Source: JABDIY01 sp963803875
GTDB taxonomy: Bacteria; Actinomycetota; Acidimicrobiia; Acidimicrobiales; SZUA-35
DNA length: 64,000 nucleotides
Assembly: GCA_963803875.1 (NCBI GenBank)
Contig: CAWDOA010000008.1
Location: 496,001-560,000 of the forward strand
Reading direction: 5' to 3'
Positions within the stretch are counted from its first letter, which is position 1. The number at the start of each line of letters is the position of its first letter. Below the pieces are notes generated by a model. The model searched no databases. It saw only the letters and a program-made list of their open reading frames with translations, and was not told the origin of the DNA. The translations under genes were made by a program, and so were the position numbers. This document shows, one piece after another, positions 1 through 9,211 of the stretch.

Positions 1-998
1 TCTCTGCCCCGGTTCCCGGGGTATGAGCGGCGCGGTCGATCCGGCGGATCGCATCGTCGATCAGCATCGGCTGCATCGGCATACCAAGTGGGGCGGGGGT
101 ATCGGGGTTCTCCCACTCGTCTGTCCACGCCGATTTCAGCATCCGGGCGTGTTTGCCGGTTCGAGACCTCGAGCGAATCGTGTCCGAGCTGGTGGCCTTC
201 AGGAACTTCTCTTTGACCGCCGGATGGGTCTCCGCCTCCTCAGTCGTGAGCCACACCGACCCGCACCACACGCCCTGCGCACCCAGCGCCATGGCTGCCG
301 CCATCTGGCGCCCTCGTCCAATGCCTCCGGCCGCCAGTACCGGAACGTCGACAGCATCGACCACCTCGGGTATCAAAACCATCGTGCCGATCTCGCCTGT
401 ATGACCTCCGGCCTCAGATCCTTGAGCGATGATCACATCAACCCCTGCGTTCACGTGCCGCTCGGCGTGCTGGGCCTTGCCGGCGAGCGCCCCGACCAGC
501 CGGCCTTCTTCTTTGACCCGGTCCACCATGTGTTTGGGGGGTGGGCCTAGGGCGTTTACGAGGAATCGGGCCTTATGGGCCAGTGCGATCTCGAGCTGTG
601 GGGCAGCCCGATTGGCCGGAGAACGTAGCGTCGCCGGTTCGAGTTATCAGCGCTTCGTCGTCATCGGTGGCCCCGGGAACCTCATAGCGGGCCAGGATGT
701 CGTCGACGAATGCTCGGTGTTCAGCCGGGATGAGTTGCTGGATTTGCTCCGACGAGTATCCACCCTCGTCGTCGCCGAGGTACTTGGCCGGGATGATCAG
801 GTCGACGCCGTAAGGACGGTCGCCGATCTCCGCCTCGATCCAGTTGAGATCGATTTCGAGCTGTTCATCCGTGTGAGCCACCGCCCCCAGGACACCGAAA
901 CCGCCCGCCTTCGATACCGCAGCCACCACATCTCGGCAATGACTGAAGGCGAAGATCGGGAACTCGATGCCGAACAGCTCGGTGATGTCGTTCTTCAT
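1..998 (-). CDS. Nitronate monooxygenase (2-nitropropane dioxygenase family), 3' end outside window, one frameshift
   Basis: FMN-dependent enzyme family that oxidises alkyl nitronates. The start at 998 gives MKNDITELFG, then the N-terminal flavin-barrel motif GGFGVLGAV. This frame stops at 573, but another minus-strand frame continues from about 625 to the window edge with IIAQGSEAGGHTGEI, VPVLAAGGIGRGRQMAAA and WCGSVWLTTEEAE, the conserved second half of the family. One indel near 620-632 therefore splits a normal gene. The start codons of this gene and of glyA lie about 110 bp apart in divergent orientation. Family assignment is firm; the physiological substrate is unknown. I treat the break as a probable sequencing error because both halves are well conserved. 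Confidence 0.85.
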
Positions 999-1108
999 GC
1001 CGGCAGTCTCCCACCGGCCCTGCGGTACTGCAACTTCGCTTCTGGTACCGTCGGTCAGTGGGCGAACCGAGCCGGTCCATTGAGCCAAACCCCCACTATC
1101 CTCATCGA

Positions 1109-2352
<1,244 letters not shown>

Positions 2353-2356
<4 letters not shown>

Positions 2357-2493
2357 CCGCCACCACCGGCATCCCAGGCGTTCTGACCGCGAGCGATCTC
2401 CGCGGGATCGGCATCGACCTTCGAAATCATCGGCCTGGATTCGTCTCTGGCCGCCAGGTTCCTCATCAGCCGGTTCCAGAGGCGTCGAAGCAT
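2353..2493 (-). CDS. Small hypothetical protein, 46 residues
   Basis: A complete ATG-to-TAG reading frame fills the glyA-rpiB gap on the opposite strand, and its stop overlaps the glyA stop codon. The product begins MLRRLWNRLMRN, has a basic N-terminal half and ends in a glycine-rich tail (GQNAWDAGGGG). Third codon positions are mostly G or C, like the real genes around it. I do not recognise a family. No convincing ribosome-binding site is visible. It could be chance, since the gap is short and GC-rich, but the fit to the gap and the codon pattern make it worth testing by comparison with related genomes. Confidence 0.35.
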
Positions 2494-2515
2494 GCTTGAA
2501 GAATAGACTCGGCCA

Positions 2516-2947
2516 ATGTCGTTCATCGTTGCGGTCGCTTCTGACCATGCCGGCTTTGCCTACAAATCCATGATCTCGAAACACCTGGCCGATCGGGGCT
2601 ACGACGTGCTCGATCTCGGCACCGGTAGTACGGACCGAGTGGACTATCCCGACTTCGGCAAGGCGCTCGGCGAGGCGGTGGTGGCTGGCGATGCCAGGTT
2701 CGGCATCGCAGTGTGCGGCAGCGGGATCGGGATCTGTATCGCAGCCAACAAGGTGCCGGGCATTCGGGCCGGCACCGTTCACGACGTCACGAGTGCGCGC
2801 CTTGCTCGCCAACACAACGACGCCAACGTGATGTGCGTCGGCGAACGGTTTCTGGGCCAGCAGGTCGTGCTGGACTGTGTCGACGCATTCCTCGCCGCTG
2901 AGTTCGAGGGCGGTCGGCACGCGACACGGGTTGCCAAACTCGGCTGA
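2516..2947 (+). CDS. rpiB: Ribose-5-phosphate isomerase B
   Basis: Interconverts ribose 5-phosphate and ribulose 5-phosphate in the pentose phosphate pathway (RpiB/LacAB family). The 143-residue protein shows ASDHAGF near the N-terminus, the active-site loop CGSGIGICIAANKVPGIRAG with the catalytic cysteine, and RQHNDANVMCVGER. Length is typical. It lies downstream of glyA, an arrangement common in bacteria, so co-expression is plausible despite the 159-bp gap. ATG 2516 begins MSFIVAVASDH, in register with the family. Confidence 0.95.
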   Translation: MSFIVAVASDHAGFAYKSMISKHLADRGYDVLDLGTGSTDRVDYPDFGKALGEAVVAGDARFGIAVCGSGIGICIAANKVPGIRAGTVHDVTSARLARQHNDANVMCVGERFLGQQVVLDCVDAFLAAEFEGGRHATRVAKLG

Positions 2948-2980
2948 CGTCGTCGGAGTACTTGAAATAGTGTTTTGGGC

Positions 2981-3973
2981 ATGAGATCTGCGCCAGGGAT
3001 TCTTCGGCCCGCTCGTGAGGAGCACACCGAGGCCCTTCACGCGCTGATCCGCGACATCGAACTGGGCGACGACCAGCCGTTCCTGACCAGCGAGGGCGAG
3101 GTCGAGGAGCTGCTCCGCGATCCGGTCAACCCGGCCGAGACCAATCTGCGCTTGGTGTGGTCCGGCGAACATCTGATCGGGTGGGGCCACGTCGCCCATT
3201 CCCCTTCGGGGGTGAAGCTGGAGCGGGCACTACTTCACGGTGGAATCCACCCCGACCACCGGCGCTGTGGGTTCGGTACTCAGCTGCTGGCCTGGCAGGT
3301 CGAGCGAGCCAGGGAACGACTACAGGACACGCCCCAATCGCTGGAGGCAATCGCCATTGCCGACCGGTATCTCTGGCAGGAGGACAGGGCGGCACTCTTC
3401 GGCTCAGCCGGATTCGCCGATGTTCGATGGTTCGACGAACTGCAACGAGACCTCGACGATCTTCCCCCACTCCCCGAACTCCAGGGCATCACGATCGTCC
3501 CCTGGCAGGCAGAGCACAACGAACTCGCCCGACGCGTCTACAACTCGGCCTTCCTGGATCACTGGGGAACCACAGCGCGATCCAGCGAGGCTTGGAAGCA
3601 CGATGTCATCGACACCCACGGACGACGACTGGATCTCAGCTTCGTAGCGTTCGACGGCGACGACATGGTGGCCTACTGCCTCAACGGCCACTACCCCGAC
3701 GACGAAGAGCTCACGGGCCGACGCGACGGCTGGATCGATTCGATCTGCACCCTCGCCAGCCACCGAGGGCAAGGGATAGCCAGCAGCCTGATCGTCGGTT
3801 CGCTTCATGGGTTCGCAGCGGCCGGCCTCAACAGCTCGATGCTGGGTGTCGATTCGGACAACCCCACGGGCGCCTACGGGATTTACGAACGGTTGGGCTA
3901 CCGATCACTCCAAAAGAGTGTCGCTTCGGTGCTCACACTTCGTGCCGGCGCCGAGCCGGTGAAGATGTTCTAG
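2981..3973 (+). CDS. Tandem-domain GNAT acetyltransferase, mycothiol synthase-like
   Basis: A 330-residue protein with two GNAT folds in a row. The N-terminal half has an acetyl-CoA loop-like HPDHRRCGFGTQLL (about residues 90-103), and the C-terminal half has SHRGQGIASSLIVGSLH (about 259-275) followed by DNPTGAYGIYERLGY. The two-domain layout and C-terminal motif resemble MshD, which acetylates cysteinyl-GlcN-inositol in actinobacterial mycothiol synthesis. The sequence alone does not prove that substrate. ATG 2981 was chosen over an in-frame TTG six bases upstream. It converges with prmC, 25 bp away. Confidence 0.75.
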   Translation: MRSAPGILRPAREEHTEALHALIRDIELGDDQPFLTSEGEVEELLRDPVNPAETNLRLVWSGEHLIGWGHVAHSPSGVKLERALLHGGIHPDHRRCGFGTQLLAWQVERARERLQDTPQSLEAIAIADRYLWQEDRAALFGSAGFADVRWFDELQRDLDDLPPLPELQGITIVPWQAEHNELARRVYNSAFLDHWGTTARSSEAWKHDVIDTHGRRLDLSFVAFDGDDMVAYCLNGHYPDDEELTGRRDGWIDSICTLASHRGQGIASSLIVGSLHGFAAAGLNSSMLGVDSDNPTGAYGIYERLGYRSLQKSVASVLTLRAGAEPVKMF

Positions 3974-3998
3974 TCTCCGACCGTGTCCGGTCTCGAAG

Positions 3999-4868
3999 TC
4001 AGACCCGTTTGCGAGCAATGACCGAGCGGGGACGATCGCTGAGGTCGACACGAATATCGGCTTCGGCAAAGCCGCAGCTGAGGCAGTGACCGGCGATGGT
4101 GTCGGTCTGATCGGGAGCCATTTCGAGCACCAAAACACCGGTGGGCCCAAGCCATTCGATCGATTGTTCGACCAGAGGCAGGAGATCTCGAAGACCGTCC
4201 ATACCGGCACGAAGAGCCAGCCGCGGCTCCCAGTCCCGAACTACCGCAGGGAGATGGTCCTGCTCGGGAACATAAGGGGGGTTGGAAACGATCACGTCGA
4301 TGCCGCCCTTGACCTCACCGGGTAACGCCTCGAACCATGAACCACTGAACACCGTTACCCGGGATCCGACCCGCCCAACACCGGCGAGGTTCGCTCGTGC
4401 GACCGATAACGCATCGTGGGAAACATCGGTGAGATAGACGGTTGAGGTGGGAACCTCGGTCACGACGCTCAACCCGATAGCGCCCGAGCCTGTTCCGAGG
4501 TCAACAACCACAGGATCGTCGAAACGGAGAGCTTCCTCGATAGCCCAACCTGCCACTTCTTCGGTTTCAGGACGGGGAATGAGAGCCCGTTGGTCGACCA
4601 TGAGATCCAGCGTCCGAAACGACCAACGGCCAACCACATACTGGAGAGGCTCGCCCGACAGTCGCCGAGCAACCATTGCGTCGAGATACGCCACTCCACG
4701 CTCGGTGGCGGGATCCTGAAGGTGGACGCCCATTTCGGCACCATCCCAACCCGAAGCTTCCTCGATCATTCTGCGAGCCGAAACAGCTGCGTCTTCGACT
4801 CCCGCTTCCGACAATCGAGCGGTGGTCTCGCTCACGAGCTGACCCCAGGCGACCGTTCCGTCGATCAC
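3999..4868 (-). CDS. prmC: Release factor glutamine N5-methyltransferase
   Basis: SAM-dependent enzyme that methylates the glutamine of the GGQ motif in RF1 and RF2. The 289-residue product has the SAM site VVDLGTGSGAIGLS and the catalytic NPPY motif (SNPPYVPEQDH), plus the N-terminal helical RF-binding region. The GTG start at 4868 shares one base with the prfA stop (TAGTG), so the two are translationally coupled. Length is normal for HemK/PrmC. The gene ends facing the GNAT gene, with no clear terminator hairpin between them. Confidence 0.95.
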   Translation of the reverse strand: MIDGTVAWGQLVSETTARLSEAGVEDAAVSARRMIEEASGWDGAEMGVHLQDPATERGVAYLDAMVARRLSGEPLQYVVGRWSFRTLDLMVDQRALIPRPETEEVAGWAIEEALRFDDPVVVDLGTGSGAIGLSVVTEVPTSTVYLTDVSHDALSVARANLAGVGRVGSRVTVFSGSWFEALPGEVKGGIDVIVSNPPYVPEQDHLPAVVRDWEPRLALRAGMDGLRDLLPLVEQSIEWLGPTGVLVLEMAPDQTDTIAGHCLSCGFAEADIRVDLSDRPRSVIARKRV

Positions 4869-5932
4869 TATTCGGCCTCGGCCAACTGCCTTGCCCGTTC
4901 GTCCAGGATGAGCGCATCGCTGATCGGACCGAGATCTCCGGCCAACACCTTGTCCAACTGGTGCAGAGTGAGGCCGATGCGGTGGTCGGTGACCCGATTC
5001 TCCTTGAAGTTGTAGGTTCGGATCTTCTCGCTTCTTCCACCGGAGCCGGTTTGGTCTTTGCGCTGAGCCGATGCCTCAGCGTCGGCCTTGTCCTGTTCGA
5101 GTTGCAGCAGTCTCGACCGCAGAACTGCCATGGCTCGAAGCCGGTTCTGCAACTGACTTTTCTCGTCTTGCATCGACACCACAAGACCAGACGGATTGTG
5201 CGTGATCCGGATGGCGGATTCGGTCTTGTTGACATGCTGACCACCGGCACCACTGGCCCGAAACGTGTCGACCTGGATGTCGCCCGCGTCGATGTCGACA
5301 TCGACCTCATCGGCCTCGGGCAGAACCGTGAGAGTTGCAGAGGAAGTGTGAACCCGACCCTGCGACTCGGTTACCGGCACGCGCTGCACCCGATGAACTC
5401 CAGCCTCGAACTTCATGCGAGGCCACACCTCCTCGCCTGCGAGCCGGAATGTGATGTCGCTGAAGCCTCCCATATCGGATGACTGGCTGTTCAGAACCTC
5501 CATCTTCCAGCCCTTGGTGCTGGCGAATGTCTGGTACATCTCGAACAGATCCCGAGCGAAGAGATTGGCCTCCTCACCACCCTCGGCACCGCGGATCTCC
5601 ATGATCACATTGCGACCGGCATTGGGATCGGGCGGCAACAGCAGCAATCGGAACTCGTCTTCCAGCCGCTCGATGTCGGCCGTTGCCTCGTTGATCTCGA
5701 TCCGTAGCTCTTCTCGATCATCACCTTCGGATTCGCTGAACATCTCCTGGGCAACCTCGAGATCTTCGCTCCGACCCCGAAGCGCGAGCCCTACTTCCAC
5801 GACCTTGCTGAGCTCGGAGTAGCGGCGCGACATCTCGATGAAGCGCTTCTGGTCCGAGACCACCGTGGGGTCGGCGAGCCGTGCTTCGACCTCGGAGTGT
5901 TCAGAAAGCAGCGAATCGAGGCGTTCAAGCAC
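4868..5932 (-). CDS. prfA: Peptide chain release factor 1
   Basis: Recognises UAA and UAG stop codons and triggers peptide release on the ribosome. The 354-residue protein carries the PxT-type codon-recognition motif as PVT (VPVTESQGRVHTS) and the catalytic GGQ (ASGAGGQHVNKTESAIR). Length and order of domains are standard. ATG 5932 begins MLERLDSL. The upstream leader is unusual because one arm of a perfect 17-bp inverted repeat lies 9 bases before the start codon. prmC, its modifying enzyme, follows with a one-base overlap. Confidence 0.97.
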   Translation of the reverse strand: MLERLDSLLSEHSEVEARLADPTVVSDQKRFIEMSRRYSELSKVVEVGLALRGRSEDLEVAQEMFSESEGDDREELRIEINEATADIERLEDEFRLLLLPPDPNAGRNVIMEIRGAEGGEEANLFARDLFEMYQTFASTKGWKMEVLNSQSSDMGGFSDITFRLAGEEVWPRMKFEAGVHRVQRVPVTESQGRVHTSSATLTVLPEADEVDVDIDAGDIQVDTFRASGAGGQHVNKTESAIRITHNPSGLVVSMQDEKSQLQNRLRAMAVLRSRLLQLEQDKADAEASAQRKDQTGSGGRSEKIRTYNFKENRVTDHRIGLTLHQLDKVLAGDLGPISDALILDERARQLAEAE

Positions 5933-5941
5933 ATTTCAGTA

Positions 5942-6167
5942 TCGCCTGCAGCGGGCCCGTTCCATCGCCACGGAGACACCTAGCCCGTGGCCACCAATCC
6001 TCCGCCCACAAAGATCCCACCTTGGCGCGGGGCGCCTCGCTCCACGAGCCATGTCCTCACTTCGCCCTCCTCGTACCTCGTCGAGCTCGCTTCATGGCCC
6101 ACTCCGCCTCAGCTATGTCGGGAAGAGAACCACCAAACCCACGCACAGGTGGGCCCGCTGCAGGCGA
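5942..6167. repeat. 226-bp segment bounded by perfect 17-bp inverted repeats
   Basis: TCGCCTGCAGCGGGCCC at 5942-5958 is repeated exactly in inverted form at 6151-6167. The 192 bp between them contain no convincing gene; on the minus strand they are purine-rich with many CGAG/GAGG words. The segment fills the whole space between the stop of the unknown gene (6171) and the prfA leader. Size and ends resemble a MITE-like insertion, but I see no clear target-site duplication. It could instead act as a long-range RNA stem near the prfA start. Confidence 0.7.
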
Positions 6168-6170
6168 CAG

Positions 6171-7121
6171 CTAGTACGGGGCCGGGATGGTTGTGGTTTC
6201 GATGCCGACGGTGGACGCGATCTCGACAGTGGCTGCGAACGCATCGGCGACGCTGGTGACGATCACGGTTCGTTCGGGGCGGTGCCGACGCCGGTAGTCG
6301 GTCGCAACCGGGACCACCTCGGGGTCGATTCCAGCAGAGAAGACGTACATCGTGTCCGCATCAGCGATCGATGGCCGCACACGGCTCAGGCCCAAGTTGG
6401 AGCAGCCGCTCACCTAGTGGCGGCAGCATCTCGAGTGGACCCGAGTCCAGAACGGCGGGGTCAGCGTACGCGCTGACCATCGGAGCCATCGCTGCCGGGC
6501 TCTCCGATTGAGCGGATGACCAGCGGCGCCCTGCCGGCGAATCAATCGGACTGCGGTCGCTGCCTTGGTCAAAGAAACCGAAACCTCCTGATGACCGTGA
6601 ACGTAGCCGTGCAGTTCTCGATCGGCAGCACCCACGCCGACCAGCAGGTCGCCGGTGGCAGCTTCTGCTCTGGCAATCTCGAGTCCTTCGACTTCGGCAA
6701 TCAACCACCCGAAGTCGTCGATGGCAACCGCTCCAACAGAATCGAAGAGATCGGTGTGTTCGAGGGCCGCTGCGCTCAAGGCGGGCACTTCGGGCAGCGG
6801 GTCGGGCCCGATCTCAACCAGCGAGGTACCCTCCAAGGCCCAAATGCTGATTCGATCGAAGTCGCCAGCCTGACGGGCCATGTCGGGAGCACGGTCAGCG
6901 GGTGCGATCACCACGATGGGCAGAGAGCGGGAGCGGCCCCACAGGAGAACGCTGCCGAGGCCGAAATCGCGAACATCGGACCCGTCATCGTCACTGCGCT
7001 CGGGAAGCAGGATCGCTTCCCGCTCAGAATCGGAAACGGCAGCCGCGAATCCACAAGAAATCGGCTCCGGAGTGGTCCCGAACCGGTTGCGAATGACGGC
7101 CGCCAGAACGTTGGCGGCCAG
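6171..7121 (-). CDS. Conserved-looking hypothetical protein between rpmE and prfA, frameshifted, start unclear
   Basis: I do not recognise the family. Coding sequence is seen in three successive minus-strand frames: a first part with GDFDRISIWALEGTSLVEIG and EVSVSLTKAATAVRLIRRQG, a middle part SAYADPAVLDSGPLEMLPP, and an end part DADTMYVFSAGIDPEVVPV, closing at IPAPY. Joining them requires indels near 6505 and 6365. The product would be about 310 residues, without obvious signal peptide or membrane segment. No ATG, GTG or TTG exists in the first frame upstream of GTG 6914, yet the protein-like sequence extends back to about 7121, where CTG codons occur. Either a CTG start or an error in the start region is likely. 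Confidence 0.6.
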
Positions 7122-7144
7122 GTGCGGAGGTGGGGTTGGGGAGC

Positions 7145-7402
7145 TCAGCTCTTCTTCCGCGAACCGAAGCGGCGCTCAAAGCGCTCGACCCGGCCTGCGG
7201 TGTCAACGATCTTCATCGTTCCGGTGAAGAAGGGGTGACTGGCAGACGAGATCTCCACCTTGTACAGCGGATAGGTCTTTCCGTCGGTCCACTCGATCGT
7301 CTCCTCGGTCTCGATGGTCGACCGGGTGAGAAAACTGTACTGATCGGCCGAGGAGTCCTGGAAGACAACGGGCCGGTACGTGGGGTGGATTCCAGACTTC
7401 AT
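7145..7402 (-). CDS. rpmE2: 50S ribosomal protein L31 type B
   Basis: Component of the large ribosomal subunit. The 85-residue product starts MKSGIHPTYRPVVF and contains YPLYKVEISSASHPFFTG and DTAGRVERFERRFG, typical of L31. The zinc-binding cysteine pair of type A L31 is absent, so it is the zinc-independent type B. ATG 7402 was chosen because 11 upstream in-frame residues do not match the family. It lies just downstream of rho, as in other actinobacteria. Type B copies are often zinc-regulated elsewhere, but I see no Zur box here. Confidence 0.95.
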   Translation of the reverse strand: MKSGIHPTYRPVVFQDSSADQYSFLTRSTIETEETIEWTDGKTYPLYKVEISSASHPFFTGTMKIVDTAGRVERFERRFGSRKKS

Positions 7403-7476
7403 AAGACCGGCAAGGATAGCGCCGCCACGAGTCATTCGGCTACCTGCGGCGCAGCACTCCGGACGCGGACTCGAGC

Positions 7477-9129
7477 TCAGACCGAACCTAGAAGTGCGGC
7501 TGTGGAGGAGGTACGTTCGAGCTTGGCCAGCAGGTTCTGCATGGTGGCAAGGGGGTCTTCCCCCCTCACCGAGTCAAGAAACTTCTGCACCATCGCAGCT
7601 TCATCCGGATCGAAGAGTTGATCCTTGGCCCGTGTGAAGGAACGCTCAGGGTCGACAGCCGGATAGACGCCCCGGTCGGCGAGGTGGCGTGACAGACGGA
7701 TTTCAGCAGTGGCCGTGCCCCTGAACTCATCGAGGATCAGTTCGTCGACCGGTGATCCTGTCTCGGCGGTGACCGTGGCGATCATGGTGAGCGACCCTCC
7801 CTCTTCCAGAGCGCGAGCAGCACCGAAGAACCGTTTGGAGGGGTAGATCGCCGACGCATCGACACCTCCGCCAAGAAGCCGCCCACCGGCGGACGCGGTG
7901 AGGTTGAACGCTCGAACCAGGGCCGTGAGACCATCGACGAGAATCACCACGTCTTCACCCTCTTCGACCATACGCTTGGCTCGTTCGACAGCCATTTCGG
8001 CGACAGCCACCTGTTCTTCAGGGGGTCGGTCGAACGCCGAGGCGATGACTTCGCCGCCTTCCAATCGTCGGGAGACAGCAGTGATTTCCTCCGGACGCTC
8101 ATCGAGGAGCATCACGATCAGCCGAACATCGGCGTGATTGGTCTCGATCGAGACGGCGATATCGCCCAAGAGGGTCGACGCCCCCGTTTCGGGAGGCGCA
8201 ACGATGAGGCTTCGTTGACCCTTACCCAGTGGTACCAGGAGATCGAGCAGTCGGCCGGTGTTGGAACCTTCCACCTCCAGCGGCAGCGCTTCGGTGGGGA
8301 AGACCGGCGTCTGCTTCTCGAATCGAGGTCGGTCTTTCGCCAGCGCAGGGTCCTTGTCGTTGATCAAATCGAGAGAATGGAGCGCGGCGTTGCGTTCGTT
8401 ACGGGAGGCCGGGCGGGCGGTACCGGCGACATGATCGCCCTTGCGGAGCCCGTACATCCGGACGGTCTTCAGCGGAACGTACACGTCTTCGGGAGACGGC
8501 AGCGCCCCATCGACTCTGAGAAACCCATAGCCTTCTTCGCGAAGATCCAAGTTTCCGCCGATGGCCTGAGGCTCCACGTTCACCTGCTCTTCATCGCGAT
8601 CACGAGCGCGGCCGCGACGGCGACGACGACGGTTGCCTTGGTCGTCGTCTTCAGACCCTTGGTCTGACTTCACATTGCCGTCGTCTTTTTGGGGCTCGGT
8701 ACGATTCGGATCGACGCCTTTCGACTCCGCTTCCGCCTGCGAGTTTGCCTGGCGGGCGTTGGCTGGTCCGTTGCCCTGGCGGCCCTGTCGGTTCCGACCC
8801 TCGTTGGAACCGATGCGGCCTCGGCCCGACTGATTTGTGCCCTGTTTCTCCACCGCTGGTTCAGCGGTCTCACTTTCCGGGGCGCTCCCGTCGCCAGATT
8901 TCGAAACCTGCGACTGTTCCGCCGCAGGTGGCTCGCTGTCGCTTTGGTCCGCATCGGGCTGGGATCCAGCGGGCTCCGAGTCAGCTCCGGTCAGTTCGAG
9001 AACCATGGAAATGAGATCATCCTTTTTCGCCCGGCTAGAGGGCTTTCCGCCCAGGGCAGTGATGATGGTTTGTAGTTCGCCTCGGTCCTTCTTCTGAAGA
9101 TCGGCGCGGCCGGGTGTGGCGTCACTCAC
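7477..9129 (-). CDS. rho: Transcription termination factor Rho, divergent, degenerate P-loop
   Basis: Rho is the hexameric RNA helicase that ends transcription. This 550-residue protein has a Rho_N region (DLQKKDRGELQTIITALGG), a long charged low-complexity insert typical of actinobacterial Rho, the RNA-binding fold (GYGFLRVDG) and the RecA-like motor domain. In the Walker A loop the usual PPKAGKT is replaced by PPETGAS (residues 312-318), so both lysines are missing. Walker B reads VILVDGLTAL instead of the usual LLDSITRL, while DERPEE and the arginine-containing RSFTR are kept. The gene sits at the normal actinobacterial rho position. GTG 9129 has GGAG upstream. Family certain; ATPase activity doubtful. 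Confidence 0.93.
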   Translation of the reverse strand: MSDATPGRADLQKKDRGELQTIITALGGKPSSRAKKDDLISMVLELTGADSEPAGSQPDADQSDSEPPAAEQSQVSKSGDGSAPESETAEPAVEKQGTNQSGRGRIGSNEGRNRQGRQGNGPANARQANSQAEAESKGVDPNRTEPQKDDGNVKSDQGSEDDDQGNRRRRRRGRARDRDEEQVNVEPQAIGGNLDLREEGYGFLRVDGALPSPEDVYVPLKTVRMYGLRKGDHVAGTARPASRNERNAALHSLDLINDKDPALAKDRPRFEKQTPVFPTEALPLEVEGSNTGRLLDLLVPLGKGQRSLIVAPPETGASTLLGDIAVSIETNHADVRLIVMLLDERPEEITAVSRRLEGGEVIASAFDRPPEEQVAVAEMAVERAKRMVEEGEDVVILVDGLTALVRAFNLTASAGGRLLGGGVDASAIYPSKRFFGAARALEEGGSLTMIATVTAETGSPVDELILDEFRGTATAEIRLSRHLADRGVYPAVDPERSFTRAKDQLFDPDEAAMVQKFLDSVRGEDPLATMQNLLAKLERTSSTAALLGSV

Positions 9130-9211
9130 TGTGGAACTCTCCGGTTGTTTCGCTTGGAAGCATTGTTCGAGTGTTGGGACAAGCGGTGTTGGGAGCGCTC
9201 GAGGTGCGCTT

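Noticed and set aside
999..1108. Glycine riboswitch or T-box upstream of glyA
   Set aside because: The 110-bp gap shows neither the paired aptamer motifs nor a specifier stem and T-box sequence.
5959..6150. Small genes inside the 17-bp inverted-repeat segment
   Set aside because: The only ATG frames there encode short Arg-rich peptides without conserved features, matching the base bias of other non-coding islands in the window.
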